Shown: positions 38,925-48,226 of the stretch, piece by piece | Layout: each line of letters begins with the position of its first letter | Numbering within the stretch: position 1 is the stretch's first letter | Source of the DNA: Clostridium pasteurianum BC1 | GTDB taxonomy: Bacteria > Bacillota > Clostridia > Clostridiales > Clostridiaceae | Direction: 5' to 3' | Length of the DNA: 64,000 nt | Assembly: GCF_000389635.1 (NCBI RefSeq) | Contig: NC_021182.1 | Span: 2,480,001 to 2,544,000 of the forward strand | The notes under the pieces: generated by a model | The model's database searches: none | What the model was told of the DNA's origin: nothing | Seen by the model: only the letters and a program-made list of their open reading frames with translations | Made by a program: the position numbers and the translations under genes

Positions 38925-39269
38925 ATGGAAGAAAGAGTTCAAATATCTATGCTTTTAGATTTATATGGTGAACTTTTAACTAGCAAACAGAAAGACATTA
39001 TGAATTTTTATTTTAATGAAGATTTATCTCTATCTGAAATATCTGAAATTAATCATACTAGCAGACAGGCAATTTATGATATAATAAAAAGATGTCAAAA
39101 ACTTTTGCTGGATTATGATAGTAAATTAAAACTTTTAGAAAAAGAGAAGTTTATTTTGGAATTAAAAAAAGATATGGAGACAAAACTGGATAGCTTAAAA
39201 AATGAAATTATTATAGATAAAAAAATAAAAGTTATAGAAGATATAAAATCGATCATTAAGAATATATAA
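38925..39269 (+). CDS. ylxM: YlxM/UPF0122 helix-turn-helix protein
   Basis: A 114-residue sigma-70 region-4-like protein: EERVQISMLLDLYGELLTSKQ, then an HTH (LSLSEISEINHTSRQAIYDIIKR). YlxM stimulates SRP GTPase activity in streptococci and is encoded just before ffh. I start at the ATG 38925 rather than the in-frame GTG at 38913, because the family begins MEE. Confidence 0.92.
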   Translation: MEERVQISMLLDLYGELLTSKQKDIMNFYFNEDLSLSEISEINHTSRQAIYDIIKRCQKLLLDYDSKLKLLEKEKFILELKKDMETKLDSLKNEIIIDKKIKVIEDIKSIIKNI

Positions 39270-39299
39270 TTATAACAAGAAGGTATAGGAGGGTATAAT

Positions 39300-40649
39300 A
39301 TGGCTTTTGAAGGATTAACTTCTAAACTTCAAGAAACAATCAAAAAGTTAAAGGGAAAGGGAAAACTTTCTGAAAATGATATAAAAGAAGCCATGAGAGA
39401 GGTAAAAAGAGCCCTTTTAGAGGCGGATGTAAATTTTAAAATAGTTAAAGATTTTATAAAAAAGGTTAGTGAAAAATGTCTTGGAAATGAAGTAATGGAG
39501 AGTTTAACTCCAGGACAAATGGTAATAAAAATAGTTAATGAGGAATTAACTGCATTAATGGGTAAAACAGAAAGTAAAATAAATTACAGTGATACGGGGA
39601 TAACTGTGATTATGCTTGTGGGATTACAGGGTGCTGGTAAAACAACTATGTGTGGTAAACTTGCACTTTCTTTAAAGAAGAAAAACAAAAAACCACTTTT
39701 AGTAGCTTGTGATGTATATAGGCCAGCGGCAATTAAACAATTGACTGTAGTAGGTAAGTCTATTGATATTCCCGTATTTTCCATGGGTGATAAAGTAAAC
39801 CCTGTAGATATTTCAAAAGCAGCTATTGAACACGCAAAAAATAATGATTGCAATGTGGTTATTATTGATACCGCTGGTAGACTGCATGTAGATGAAGCAT
39901 TAATGGATGAGTTAAAGAATATTAAAACTAGTATTAATCCAAGTGAAATATTGTTAGTAGTAGATTCTATGACTGGTCAGGATGCAGTAAATGTAGCTGA
40001 TAGTTTTAATAATACTCTTGAAATTACTGGAGTTATCCTTACAAAGCTTGATGGTGATACAAGGGGTGGAGCAGCACTTTCTATAAGATCAATGACTGGG
40101 AAGCCAATAAAATATGTGGGTCTTGGTGAAAAGATGAACGACTTAGAGGTGTTCTATCCAGAGAGAATGGCCTCTAGAATTCTTGGTATGGGTGATGTAT
40201 TGACCTTAATTGAAAAAGCTCAAAGTGCTATTAATGAAAAGGATGCTAAAGAGCTTGGAGAAAAAATGATGAATCAAGGCTTAAACTTTGAGGATTATTT
40301 AACTATGATGAAGCAGATGAAAAAACTTGGACCACTTGGAAAAATTTTGGAAATGATTCCGGGTATGAATAACAAGATGCTTCAAGGTGCAGATTTAAGC
40401 CAAGTTGAAGAAGAAACTAAAAAGACTGAGTCTATAATTTATTCCATGACACTAAAAGAGAGAAGAAATCCGCAATTAATAAGTTCCTCTTCTTCCAGAA
40501 AAAAGAGAATAGCTTTGGGATCAGGAACTTCTGTACAAGATATTAATAAACTTTTAAAAATGATGGAAGTCATGAAAAAACAAATGAAACAATTTAAAAA
40601 TATGGAAAACATGTCTAAAAAAGGATTGTTTGGCAAGCTTCCTTTTTAG
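39300..40649 (+). CDS. ffh: Signal recognition particle protein Ffh
   Basis: The SRP54 GTPase of 449 residues. N domain, G1 GLQGAGKTTMCGKLA near residue 107, DTAGRL and TKLDGDTRGGAALS; the C-terminal M domain is methionine-rich (KMMEVMKKQMKQFKNM) and binds signal peptides and 4.5S RNA. No ffs gene was seen in the window. Confidence 0.97.
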   Translation: MAFEGLTSKLQETIKKLKGKGKLSENDIKEAMREVKRALLEADVNFKIVKDFIKKVSEKCLGNEVMESLTPGQMVIKIVNEELTALMGKTESKINYSDTGITVIMLVGLQGAGKTTMCGKLALSLKKKNKKPLLVACDVYRPAAIKQLTVVGKSIDIPVFSMGDKVNPVDISKAAIEHAKNNDCNVVIIDTAGRLHVDEALMDELKNIKTSINPSEILLVVDSMTGQDAVNVADSFNNTLEITGVILTKLDGDTRGGAALSIRSMTGKPIKYVGLGEKMNDLEVFYPERMASRILGMGDVLTLIEKAQSAINEKDAKELGEKMMNQGLNFEDYLTMMKQMKKLGPLGKILEMIPGMNNKMLQGADLSQVEEETKKTESIIYSMTLKERRNPQLISSSSSRKKRIALGSGTSVQDINKLLKMMEVMKKQMKQFKNMENMSKKGLFGKLPF

Positions 40650-40685
40650 TTGAAATATATGCATTCTTTGAAGGAGGTGATTTAA

Positions 40686-40931
40686 ATGGCAGTTAAGATA
40701 AGACTAAAGAGAATGGGTGCTAAAAAAGCTCCATTTTATAGAATTGTTGTTGCAGATTCAAGAAGTCCAAGAGATGGAAAATTTATCGAAGAAATAGGAT
40801 ACTACAATCCAACTACAGAACCAATAACTATAAAGGTAAATTCTGATAAAGTAGCTGAATGGATAAAGAATGGTGCTCAACCATCAGAAACAGTTAAAAG
40901 ACTTTTTAATAAAAGCGGAATAACTAAATAA
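40686..40931 (+). CDS. rpsP: 30S ribosomal protein S16
   Basis: An 81-residue ribosomal protein starting [23 protein letters not shown], with the GYYNPTTEP segment. AAGGAGGTGA precedes the ATG. It opens the rpsP-khpA-rimM-trmD-rplS group, the usual arrangement. Confidence 0.97.
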   Translation: MAVKIRLKRMGAKKAPFYRIVVADSRSPRDGKFIEEIGYYNPTTEPITIKVNSDKVAEWIKNGAQPSETVKRLFNKSGITK

Positions 40932-40949
40932 TAACTGGGGGAGTTTAAT

Positions 40950-41177
40950 ATGAAACAACTATTGTACATAATTGTAAAATCATTAGTTGATAACCCAGAT
41001 ATGGTAGAGATAACTGAAGTTAACGGAGAAACATCCTTGATACTTCAGTTGAAGGTTGCACAGGAAGACATGGGCAAAGTTATTGGTAAGCAGGGAAGAA
41101 TAGCTAAGGCTATAAGAACTGTTGTAAAAGCAGCAGCTATTAAACAGAATATAAAAGTTGTTGTAGAAATAGTATAA
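40950..41177 (+). CDS. khpA: KH-domain RNA-binding protein KhpA
   Basis: A 75-residue protein that is a single KH domain; VIGKQGRIAKAIR is the RNA-binding loop. KhpA partners with KhpB (Jag) to bind many transcripts. It lies in its normal place between rpsP and rimM and ends in a terminator-like hairpin. Confidence 0.94.
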   Translation: MKQLLYIIVKSLVDNPDMVEITEVNGETSLILQLKVAQEDMGKVIGKQGRIAKAIRTVVKAAAIKQNIKVVVEIV

Positions 41178-41206
41178 GAGTTAGGATTAACCTAACTCTT
41201 TATTTT
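41176..41206 (+). terminator. Terminator-like hairpin between khpA and rimM
   Basis: A perfect 10-bp stem AAGAGTTAGG/CCTAACTCTT, 5-nt loop and the tail TATTTT. Starts at the khpA stop codon. Confidence 0.7.
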
Positions 41207-41231
41207 CTATAGATAAAGGTGGGAATTTTAT

Positions 41232-41723
41232 ATGAAAGAATTTCTGACGGTGGGCCAGATTATAAATACACATGGGGTGAAAGGTGAGATTAAGGTATAT
41301 CCTTTAACTGATGATACAAAAAGATTTAGAAAACTAAAAAAAGTTTACATAGATGACATAGAACAAAATGTATTGTGGTGTAAAATACAACCAGACAAAA
41401 TTATTATGAAGATAGAGGGAATAGAAAGCCCGGAGATAGCAATAAAATACAAGAATAAATATTTAAAGGTACCTAGAGAAGAAGCAGTAACTCTTGAAAA
41501 GGGAAGGTATTTTGTAGCTGATATAATAGGAAGTCAGGTTGTAGATGAGGATAATAATAATATTGGTACAGTTTTCGATGTAATATTCACTGGAAGCAAT
41601 GATGTCTATTGGGTAAGGGGAAATGGAGAGGATGTAATGGTTCCTGCACTTAAGTCTATTGTAACTAAAATGGATATGGATAATAATCTAATAGTTATAA
41701 AGCCGGTGAAAACATGGAGTTAA
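41232..41723 (+). CDS. rimM: 16S rRNA processing protein RimM
   Basis: A 163-residue 30S assembly factor that binds S19. The N-terminal RimM domain starts [20 protein letters not shown], followed by a PRC-barrel domain ([13 protein letters not shown] ... [11 protein letters not shown]). The stop overlaps the trmD start by 10 bases, so they are coupled. Confidence 0.95.
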   Translation: MKEFLTVGQIINTHGVKGEIKVYPLTDDTKRFRKLKKVYIDDIEQNVLWCKIQPDKIIMKIEGIESPEIAIKYKNKYLKVPREEAVTLEKGRYFVADIIGSQVVDEDNNNIGTVFDVIFTGSNDVYWVRGNGEDVMVPALKSIVTKMDMDNNLIVIKPVKTWS

Positions 41724-42430
41724 ATATTGATATATTAACGTTATTTCCTGAGATGTTTCATATTTTTAATTATAGTATGATTGGAAGAGCCCAAAATAAA
41801 AAAATAATAAACATAGAAACCCATAATATTCGTGATTATACCCTCGACAAACACAATAAAACAGATGAGTATCCTTATGGTGGTGGTGCTGGCATGATCA
41901 TGACTGCACAGCCTATAGTTCATTGTATTGAAAATGTAAAGAAGAAGAATAGTGGTAAAGTTGTATTTTTAGGACCTCGTGGAAAAAGTTTTAATCAAAA
42001 CTTTGCTAAGGAATTATCTAAAGAGAAAGAATTAATATTTCTCTGTGGTCATTATGAAGGGATAGATGAAAGGGTATATAAATATGTTGATATGGAAATA
42101 TCTTTGGGTGATTTTATATTAACTGGAGGAGAAATGGCTTGTATACCCATAATAGATAGCATAAGCAGGATGATACCGGGGGTTTTGGCTAGTAATGAAA
42201 GTTTTATGGAGGAGTCATTCTATGACGGCGTGCTAGAATATCCACAATACACCAGACCAGATTCATTCAGGGGAGAAGCTGTACCTAAAATTTTGCTTTC
42301 TGGTCATCATGAAAATATAAGAAAATGGAGAAGAAAGCAATCACTTCTAATAACTAAAGAAAAGAGACCGGATTTATTTAAGAATATTAAATTATCTGAA
42401 GAAGATAAAAAACTTTTGTACACTAAGTAA
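41714..42430 (+). CDS. trmD: tRNA (guanine-N1-)-methyltransferase TrmD
   Basis: Methylates G37 of tRNAs to prevent +1 frameshifts. The 238-residue SPOUT enzyme has [21 protein letters not shown], the trefoil-knot segments [12 protein letters not shown] and [13 protein letters not shown], and the [13 protein letters not shown] end. rplS follows after its own promoter. Confidence 0.97.
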   Translation: MELNIDILTLFPEMFHIFNYSMIGRAQNKKIINIETHNIRDYTLDKHNKTDEYPYGGGAGMIMTAQPIVHCIENVKKKNSGKVVFLGPRGKSFNQNFAKELSKEKELIFLCGHYEGIDERVYKYVDMEISLGDFILTGGEMACIPIIDSISRMIPGVLASNESFMEESFYDGVLEYPQYTRPDSFRGEAVPKILLSGHHENIRKWRRKQSLLITKEKRPDLFKNIKLSEEDKKLLYTK

Positions 42431-42438
42431 TATTTTTC

Positions 42439-42467
42439 TTGAAAAAGTGTTTTATTTCCGTTATAAT
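42439..42467 (+). promoter_or_regulatory. rplS promoter
   Basis: TTGAAA (42439-42444), 17-nt spacer, TATAAT (42462-42467). Confidence 0.6.
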
Positions 42468-42473
42468 GTAATT

Positions 42474-42540
42474 TGTGCTAGTACGGGCGCTCCTCTGGTT
42501 GCAAAAATGCTGATTATGAACGTCAAATAAATTTTAGGAG
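42474..42540 (+). promoter_or_regulatory. Possible L19 ribosomal-protein leader
   Basis: A relatively GC-rich leader (GTGCTAGTACGGGCGCTCC, then GGTTGCAAAAATGCTGATT and GAACGTC) between the promoter and rplS. Its place and composition fit the Firmicute L19 autoregulatory leader, but I have no covariance score. Confidence 0.5.
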
Positions 42541-42551
42541 GGAATGCACAT

Positions 42552-42896
42552 ATGTTAGATTTAATAAAAGCTATAGAAGCTGAACAAATTAGAACCGATT
42601 TACCAGAGTTCAATGTAGGAGATACTATTAAAATTGATGTAAAAATCAAAGAAGGTGAAAAGGAAAGAATCCAAGCCTTCGAAGGTACAGTTATTAAGAA
42701 GCAAAATGGTGGATTAAGAGAGACTTTCACTGTAAGAAGAGTGGCTTATGGTGTTGGTGTTGAAAGAACTTTTCCAATAAATGCTCCTATAATAGACAAA
42801 ATTAAAATTGTTAGAAAAGGTAAAGTAAGAAGAGCTAAGCTATACTACTTAAGAGATAGAGTAGGAAAAGCTGCAAAAGTTAAGGAATTAAAGTAA
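42552..42896 (+). CDS. rplS: 50S ribosomal protein L19
   Basis: A 114-residue ribosomal protein located at the subunit interface. Segments [28 protein letters not shown] and [15 protein letters not shown] are standard. AGGAGGG precedes the ATG. It ends the rpsP-rplS group and is followed by a terminator. Confidence 0.97.
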   Translation: MLDLIKAIEAEQIRTDLPEFNVGDTIKIDVKIKEGEKERIQAFEGTVIKKQNGGLRETFTVRRVAYGVGVERTFPINAPIIDKIKIVRKGKVRRAKLYYLRDRVGKAAKVKELK

Positions 42897-42900
42897 AAAT

Positions 42901-42924
42901 GGGGCTGAGTAGGCCCTTTTTTAT
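42901..42924 (+). terminator. Terminator after rplS
   Basis: A short GC-rich stem (GGGGCT/AGGCCC with one mismatch) and a run of T. Confidence 0.65.
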
Positions 42925-43061
42925 TTATTATAAAAATTATGTTTATAATCCCTGTAATATATAATGAATTTAAAAGATATTAAATTTAAAATGATATAAT
43001 TTCATTAATAATAAGAAATCAGGCTTTAGATACTTTGTTGCTGTATTGGTGGTGAAATAAT

Positions 43062-43592
43062 ATGATAAAAAAAATAATAAAAACCTTTGCTATAGCCTTT
43101 ATTTCAGCTATATTAATTATGGTTTTTATATTGCAAATAGTAAGTATAAATGGACCGTCTATGCTTAATACTTTTTTTACTAATGATAAAGTTATAGTTG
43201 AAAAAATCACATATTATTTTAGTTCTCCCAAAAGACAGGATATAATAGTCTTTAAATATGCTGGGAATACTAATGAAAAATATATAAAGAGAGTTATTGC
43301 TGTAGAAAATGATAAAATAAAAATTGCAGACGACAGAGTTTATGTTAATGGTAAGCTTATTATTGAGCCTTATGCAGTTTATAATCCTGACAATAATGCT
43401 GCAAAGAATAATGATAGAATTCATAATTTCCCAGAAACTGTAGTTCCAAAGGGAACGGTTTTTGTTATGGGAGATAATAGATATGACAGCTTAGATAGTA
43501 GATTTAAAGATATAGGATTTGTAAATAAGAAATTGATAATTGGAAAAGTAGTTATGAGAATTTATCCCATTGATAAGTTTGGAAAGGTATGA
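43062..43592 (+). CDS. lepB: Signal peptidase I
   Basis: A membrane-anchored serine peptidase that cleaves Sec signal peptides. One N-terminal helix (residues about 8-27), nucleophile Ser33 in INGPSML, general-base Lys76 in KYIKRVIAV, and MGDNRYDSLDSR near the end. The 176-residue length fits the Gram-positive form. rbgA starts 9 nt later. Confidence 0.95.
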   Translation: MIKKIIKTFAIAFISAILIMVFILQIVSINGPSMLNTFFTNDKVIVEKITYYFSSPKRQDIIVFKYAGNTNEKYIKRVIAVENDKIKIADDRVYVNGKLIIEPYAVYNPDNNAAKNNDRIHNFPETVVPKGTVFVMGDNRYDSLDSRFKDIGFVNKKLIIGKVVMRIYPIDKFGKV

Positions 43593-43601
43593 TGATTGAT
43601 T

Positions 43602-44456
43602 ATGGCAAATGAAATAAATTGGTTTCCTGGACATATGGCTAAGACCAGAAGGGAAATAAAAGAAAATTTAAAGTTAGTGGATGCGGTTATTGAAATAAGG
43701 GATTCCCGAATAGTAAAATCCAGTGCAAATCCTGAAATTAATACTATTTGTAAGGATAAACCTAGAATAATATTGCTTAATAAATGTGATTTAAGTGAAG
43801 AAAAAGTCACTAAGGGGTGGATTAATACATTATCTAAAAATAATGTAAGAGCTTTAGCAGTGAATAGTTTAAATGGGCTAGGTTTAAACAACATAAGAGG
43901 AGAACTTGATAAACTTCTTAAGGAAAAGATAGATAGACTTAAACAAAAGGGTATTATGAATGTAATTATAAGGGTTATGGTGGTTGGTATACCTAATGTA
44001 GGTAAATCTTCCTTTATAAATAAAATGGCTAAAAACACTGCAGCTAAAATTGGAGATAAACCAGGAGTAACTAAAAGTAAACAATGGATAAAAACCAAAA
44101 TAGGAATTGAACTAATGGATACCCCAGGGGTATTATGGCCTAAATTTGAAGAAAAAATGGTTGGATTAAATCTAGCTTTTACTGGAGCTATAAAAGATGA
44201 AATTATGGACGTAGAAGAGCTTGCTTTAAGTCTCATTGAAAGACTGCAAAAATATTATCCTGATAGATTGATAAAAAGATATAAATTAGACTCTTTAGAG
44301 GAAACTCCTTTAGAAAATATGGAGAACATAGCAAAAAAAAGAGGAGCTATTATATCTAAGGGTAATGTTGATTATAATAGAGTATCTATTATGTTACTAG
44401 ATGAATTTAGAGGAGGAAAATTAGGACCTATTTCCTTAGAACGTCCTAAAGAATAA
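43602..44456 (+). CDS. rbgA: Ribosome biogenesis GTPase RbgA (YlqF)
   Basis: A circularly permuted GTPase required for late 50S assembly, about 284 residues. INWFPGHMAKTRRE at the N-terminus, NKCDL (G4) before VGIPNVGKSSFINK (G1), then DTPGVLWPK. A TTG two codons earlier (43596) has better spacing to AAAGG and could be the real start. The order lepB-rbgA-rnhB is conserved. Confidence 0.95.
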   Translation: MANEINWFPGHMAKTRREIKENLKLVDAVIEIRDSRIVKSSANPEINTICKDKPRIILLNKCDLSEEKVTKGWINTLSKNNVRALAVNSLNGLGLNNIRGELDKLLKEKIDRLKQKGIMNVIIRVMVVGIPNVGKSSFINKMAKNTAAKIGDKPGVTKSKQWIKTKIGIELMDTPGVLWPKFEEKMVGLNLAFTGAIKDEIMDVEELALSLIERLQKYYPDRLIKRYKLDSLEETPLENMENIAKKRGAIISKGNVDYNRVSIMLLDEFRGGKLGPISLERPKE

Positions 44457-44464
44457 AAATAAAT

Positions 44465-45244
44465 ATGGATTTTTCTAATATGAGTTTTATAAAAATAAAA
44501 GAGTATATACATAATTTAAATATAGATGAATATGAAAATGTGGCTGAACAATTAAAAGATGACAGTAGAAAAAATGTACAGGGATTAGTGAGAAAATTAT
44601 TAAATTTAAGGCATAAACAAGAGCAAGAAATAATTAGAGTAAGGAATATGTATGATTTTGATATGAACTTTATTAATACTGGATACCTAGCAGGAGTAGA
44701 TGAGGTTGGAAGAGGTCCTCTTGCAGGACCTATTGTGGCAGCTGCTGTTATCATGGATTTAAATAAATTTCATAAAGATATGATACTGGAAATAAATGAT
44801 TCTAAAAAATTATCAGTAAAAAAGAGAGAAGAGCTTTCTGAAATAATAAAAGAAAAAGTAATAGATTTTAATATTGCAATAATTGATAATGGAGAAATAG
44901 ATCTAAAAGGGGTTGGCATTTGTAATCAGCAGGTTTTAAAATCAGCAGTAGAAAGACTTAAAATCACTCCCGATTTTGTTATATCCGATGGATACGCCAT
45001 AAAAGAACTTAATATACCTAATACATATGCTGTAAAAGGTGATTGTAAAAGTGCCAGTATAGCCTGTGCTTCTATTGTAGCAAAGGTATATAGAGATAAT
45101 TTAATGAAGAAGTACGCAAAAATATACCCACAATATCATTTTGAGCATAATGTGGGATATGGCAGTAAGGTGCATATAGAAGCATTAAAACGATATGGAT
45201 TAACTCCTATTCATAGAATGAGCTTCTTGAAAAATATATTATGA
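44465..45244 (+). CDS. rnhB: Ribonuclease HII
   Basis: Cleaves RNA in RNA-DNA hybrids and removes misincorporated ribonucleotides. The 259-residue protein has an N-terminal helical extension typical of Bacillus/Clostridium RNase HII, then AGVDEVGRGPLAGP with the catalytic Asp-Glu, ISDGYA and CASIVAKVYRD. In related genomes yraN and yifB normally follow; here 5.3 kb of accessory DNA separates rnhB from yifB. Confidence 0.96.
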   Translation: MDFSNMSFIKIKEYIHNLNIDEYENVAEQLKDDSRKNVQGLVRKLLNLRHKQEQEIIRVRNMYDFDMNFINTGYLAGVDEVGRGPLAGPIVAAAVIMDLNKFHKDMILEINDSKKLSVKKREELSEIIKEKVIDFNIAIIDNGEIDLKGVGICNQQVLKSAVERLKITPDFVISDGYAIKELNIPNTYAVKGDCKSASIACASIVAKVYRDNLMKKYAKIYPQYHFEHNVGYGSKVHIEALKRYGLTPIHRMSFLKNIL

Positions 45245-45339
45245 ATAAACTACAATAGGCTGTAAATAAATTTTTAATAAACAATTAACAATTTTATTTG
45301 CTCTGAATTTATTTAAATATAAAAAATCAAGTGATCTCT

Positions 45340-45385
45340 AAAGTATCATAAACTTCTTATTGAGTATTATGGTACTTTTTTTGCT
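45340..45385 (+). terminator. Terminator after rnhB
   Basis: A 12-bp stem AAAGTATCATAA/TTATGGTACTTT with one G-T wobble, followed by TTTTTTT. The 45245-45669 gap otherwise holds only a weak ORF that I do not accept. Confidence 0.75.
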
Positions 45386-45669
45386 TAAAATAACAAAAGA
45401 CAAAAGCCCATGTTTTACAGGACATTTTAAAAGAGAAAAACAATCTACAGAGTGGTTACAAACAAGAGAAAATGGTACTGAATATCATGGTATATATGCT
45501 ATATGTAAAGAAAGAGTAAGGCAGATAATACAGTATGCTTATTTACCAACACAAAGATTGATAGCTTAATTTTTTACATTAAGCAAGGTGGTAAAGAAAA
45601 ATTTAATTAGATATTGAGGACTTTTATGTTTAGAATTTATTAATCTATATTTGAGATAATAGAAATACT

Positions 45670-45698
45670 AAGGAGCACTCTTGAACGGAGTGCTCCTT
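45670..45698. terminator. Bidirectional terminator
   Basis: A perfect 11-bp stem AAGGAGCACTC/GAGTGCTCCTT with a 7-nt loop, flanked by A-rich and T-rich sides, 12 nt past the end of the minus-strand gene. Confidence 0.7.
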
Positions 45699-45709
45699 TA
45701 AATTTGTAT

Positions 45710-45955
45710 TTAATACATCCCAAAAGGTCTATGAGGCATATGCATCATGTGAGGTCTATGAGGTCTACGTCTTCTACGTCTTCTGCGGCGTCTACGACGA
45801 GGATCAGAATCTGGGTCATCTATTGGGCCATCGTAATAATAAGGATCTGGATCATCAACTGGATCATCGGCATCGTCATAGCCGTCATCGTAGCCGTCGT
45901 CGTAACCATCATTATAATTATACATCATTGGATCATTGGATGCATCATAGGGCAA
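45710..45955 (-). CDS. C-terminal part of a frameshifted Asp/Tyr-rich, poly-Arg protein
   Basis: An 81-codon frame starting at a TTG without a ribosome site. It encodes PYDASNDPMMYNYNDG, three DGYD-type repeats, an acidic DDPVDDPDPYYYDG stretch, then twelve consecutive arginines and HRPHMMHMPHRPFGMY. It overlaps the upstream frame (45925-46143) and reads as its continuation after a one-base shift near 45955. The His/Met/Arg-rich tail recalls spore-coat proteins, but I recognise no family. Confidence 0.5.
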   Translation of the reverse strand: MPYDASNDPMMYNYNDGYDDGYDDGYDDADDPVDDPDPYYYDGPIDDPDSDPRRRRRRRRRRRRPHRPHMMHMPHRPFGMY

Positions 45956-46143
45956 CAGACTGAATGTGGTGCCATAGAAGGCATCTTAGTATATTTTTTA
46001 TTAACATGATGGTATGGCTTAGGATTCATAGAAAGATTAGGATTCATAGAAGGCTCAGGATTCATAGAAAGATTAGCTCGATATTCGCCAATCTCCTGAT
46101 TATTATTGTCAATGTCTACATTGCCATTGTAAGTATAGTACAT
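45925..46143 (-). CDS. N-terminal part of the frameshifted low-complexity protein
   Basis: Starts at the ATG after GGAGG (46143) and encodes MYYTYNGNVDIDNNNQE, then three degenerate SMNPxP/NLSMNP repeats, and ends MHPMIQ. The good ribosome site here and its absence in the downstream frame suggest one ancestral gene of about 150 codons (45710-46143) interrupted by a single-base deletion. A programmed shift is the alternative. Function unknown; the composition suggests a spore surface or envelope protein. Confidence 0.55.
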   Translation of the reverse strand: MYYTYNGNVDIDNNNQEIGEYRANLSMNPEPSMNPNLSMNPKPYHHVNKKYTKMPSMAPHSVCCPMMHPMIQ

Positions 46144-46223
46144 AACTACCTCCATAAAATTTACTACATAAATAGGGTATGAAAAATTATAAAATTGGTT
46201 ACAAAAATAGAATAAAAGTAAAA

Positions 46224-46449
46224 TTTAAATGATATCATATTAAAATTAATTAAAAGGATAAATAGTTTAGATGAAAATACTAAGCAGCAGATTTATTTAA
46301 AGACAGGAGATATGCTAAGGAAAAATAAATTTAATCCATATAAGGAATTAGAATTAATGCATAAAGAACTTAAAAAGACTGCTGATGATTTTAATATACA
46401 TCCAGCAGTTTTGTATTACGTTTATATCACAAAATTGGATAGTAAATAG
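46224..46449 (+). pseudogene. Gene remnant, possibly C-terminal end of an ImmA/HigA-like protein
   Basis: An open frame without a convincing start, encoding IKRINSLDENTKQQIYLKTG ... ADDFNIHPAVLYYVYI and ending at TAG 46449. The ADxxNIHPAVL pattern resembles the tail of XRE-ImmA type proteins. I treat it as a decayed fragment; the family call is weak. Confidence 0.35.
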
Positions 46450-46695
46450 AATGATTTAAAAGATTAGACAGATTGCACTTACAGTGATGTATGTGTTTTA
46501 TATTAATAAAAAATTTATAGTTTTAAAATGAGAACTTAACATTGAAATAATAATATAGTATACAGGTACCTATTTGAATATAAGAGAAAACATTGGTAGA
46601 AATATCAGTGTTTTTTCTATATTTAATTTGCATTTAAAGGTAATAATGCATTAACTGTTGTTTGTATACTAAATTATTTTGATAGGGGAAGAAGT

Positions 46696-47151
46696 ATGAA
46701 AAAGAAAAGATTGTTAACATTTATTTTCTCACTACTAATGGTATTTAACATAATTACTGTTTTTAGTGCTAATGTAGAAGCAACAACTAAAGGACAAGCT
46801 GTAGTGAAATATGCTGAACAGTTTATAGGTGTTAACTATGTTTGGGGAGGAGAAAGTCCTACGGGATTTGATTGCTCTGGATTTACAAAGTATGTATACG
46901 GTCACTTTGGTGTAACTTTACCTCACAAAGCATCCACTCAATACAAATACGGTAATTCGATTAGCAAAAGTAATTTAGAACCAGGTGATTTAGTATTCTT
47001 TGGAAAAACAGCTAGTGGTATTTATCATGTAGGTATATACATAGGTGGAGGTAAATTTATACATGCACCAAAATCAGGAGAAAAGTTAAAAATAACAGAT
47101 CTTCGTTATATGCCAGATTATTATGGGGCAAAGAGATTAAATATTAAGTAG
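46696..47151 (+). CDS. Secreted NlpC/P60 (C40) peptidoglycan endopeptidase
   Basis: A 151-residue protein with a Sec signal peptide (KKKRLLTFIFSLLMVF, cleavage probably after VEA near residue 29) and one NlpC/P60 domain. The catalytic triad is Cys60 in FDCSGF, His111 in YHVGIY and His123 in FIHAP. There is no wall-binding domain, so it is a minimal cell-wall hydrolase. GGGGAAG precedes the ATG. It lies outside the prophage boundary, so it is probably host-encoded. Confidence 0.92.
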   Translation: MKKKRLLTFIFSLLMVFNIITVFSANVEATTKGQAVVKYAEQFIGVNYVWGGESPTGFDCSGFTKYVYGHFGVTLPHKASTQYKYGNSISKSNLEPGDLVFFGKTASGIYHVGIYIGGGKFIHAPKSGEKLKITDLRYMPDYYGAKRLNIK

Positions 47152-47161
47152 ATAATTATGG

Positions 47162-47206
47162 AAAGCCTAGAGTGAGAGTTCAGACTGTTCTAGGCTTTAT
47201 TTTTTT
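47162..47206 (+). terminator. Terminator after the NlpC/P60 gene
   Basis: A 10-bp stem AAAGCCTAGA/TCTAGGCTTT, 17-nt loop, T tract. The arms resemble those of the terminator at 49202. Confidence 0.8.
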
Positions 47207-47214
47207 ACATAAAA

Positions 47215-47241
47215 AAAGATGCGCCATAAAGGCGTATCTTT
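47215..47241 (-). terminator. Terminator of the polysaccharide deacetylase gene
   Basis: Stem AAAGATGCGCC/GGCGTATCTTT followed, on the minus strand, by TTTTTTT. Faces the preceding + strand terminator. Confidence 0.75.
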
Positions 47242-47314
47242 GAAAGAATTAGATAATGAAAAATTTAAAACCATTTAGATTATTCACAGATATTTATATT
47301 TTATTCATTGCATA

Positions 47315-48040
47315 CTATTGAATAATCTCAGGAGTATCATCCTTAATAGTTTTAAACTCATAACCTTTTTGTTTATAGTATTTAATTATTTTTGGTAGTG
47401 CTTTGCAGGTATTCTTATTTGCATAGCCACAATGCATAAGCAACACGATTTGAGATAAGTTTTTACTCTCTTTTACAGCCCTCATGTATTGCCTATAAGG
47501 TGAAAGTTTTGGATTTATTCCATCTGATGTTTCAACGTTCCAATCATATATTTTAAAGTTATAGCTATGCAATTTACTTAAATAGTTAGAATTAAGATAT
47601 TTTCTACTACCACAAGGAAATCTAATTATATTAGGTGAAATTCCTGTTACTCTATTTATTTCATTTCTACAATCTAGCATTTCCTTAATAAAATTATTTT
47701 CATTGGCATAAATATATTTAAGTTTATGTGTGTACGTGTGCAATCCTATACTATGACCTTCTGTATGAATTCTTCTAACGGTATTTTCTAATCCATTAAT
47801 TTGATTACCAATTAGGAAAAAAGTAGCATGTACATTGTTTTCTTTTAATATATCCAATACTTTATCAGTTATAACATTGCTTGGTCCATCATCAAAAGTT
47901 AGATAAATCACTTTTTTACTTTGAATAATATTTTGTGCAGGAGCTGCTCTAGGCTTATAAAAACTGGAAAATCCTTTAAATAATATCAATATAACTAAAA
48001 ATATACTTGTAGCATATAAAATAATTTTTTTACGTCGCAA
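47315..48040 (-). CDS. Polysaccharide deacetylase (NodB domain), membrane-anchored
   Basis: A carbohydrate esterase family 4 enzyme of 241 residues. An N-terminal membrane helix (about 6-22) precedes the NodB domain with YLTFDDGPS (metal/catalytic Asp50-Asp51), HSIGLHTYTH with metal histidines, RFPCGSRK and the terminal VLLMHCG. It probably deacetylates peptidoglycan, chitin-like or spore-cortex (PdaA-like) polymers. It is convergent with the NlpC gene. Confidence 0.9.
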   Translation of the reverse strand: MRRKKIILYATSIFLVILILFKGFSSFYKPRAAPAQNIIQSKKVIYLTFDDGPSNVITDKVLDILKENNVHATFFLIGNQINGLENTVRRIHTEGHSIGLHTYTHKLKYIYANENNFIKEMLDCRNEINRVTGISPNIIRFPCGSRKYLNSNYLSKLHSYNFKIYDWNVETSDGINPKLSPYRQYMRAVKESKNLSQIVLLMHCGYANKNTCKALPKIIKYYKQKGYEFKTIKDDTPEIIQ

Positions 48041-48226
48041 TTTATTGTCCTCCGCGTATATATTATGTTGTAATTACTTTCTTATTGTTTCAATTTTATA
48101 GATGTTTTATTACTGTTTAATCTTAACAATAAGAGAAGGTTATATTTTTATTATTTTTTTCAAATGATAAATTAATAAAATCTGATACAGGAAAATATAT
48201 ATCTAAAATATATGTTTAATATGAGT

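Noticed and set aside
45360-45569. Open frame of 69 codons after rnhB
   Set aside because: It starts inside the rnhB terminator stem, lacks a ribosome site and resembles no family.
45704-46182. Plus-strand frames opposite the poly-Arg gene
   Set aside because: They are antisense readings of the low-complexity repeats without ribosome sites; the minus strand has GGAGG and a sensible protein.
46696-47151. NlpC/P60 protein as a phage endolysin
   Set aside because: It has a Sec signal peptide and lies outside the yifB junction with its own terminator.
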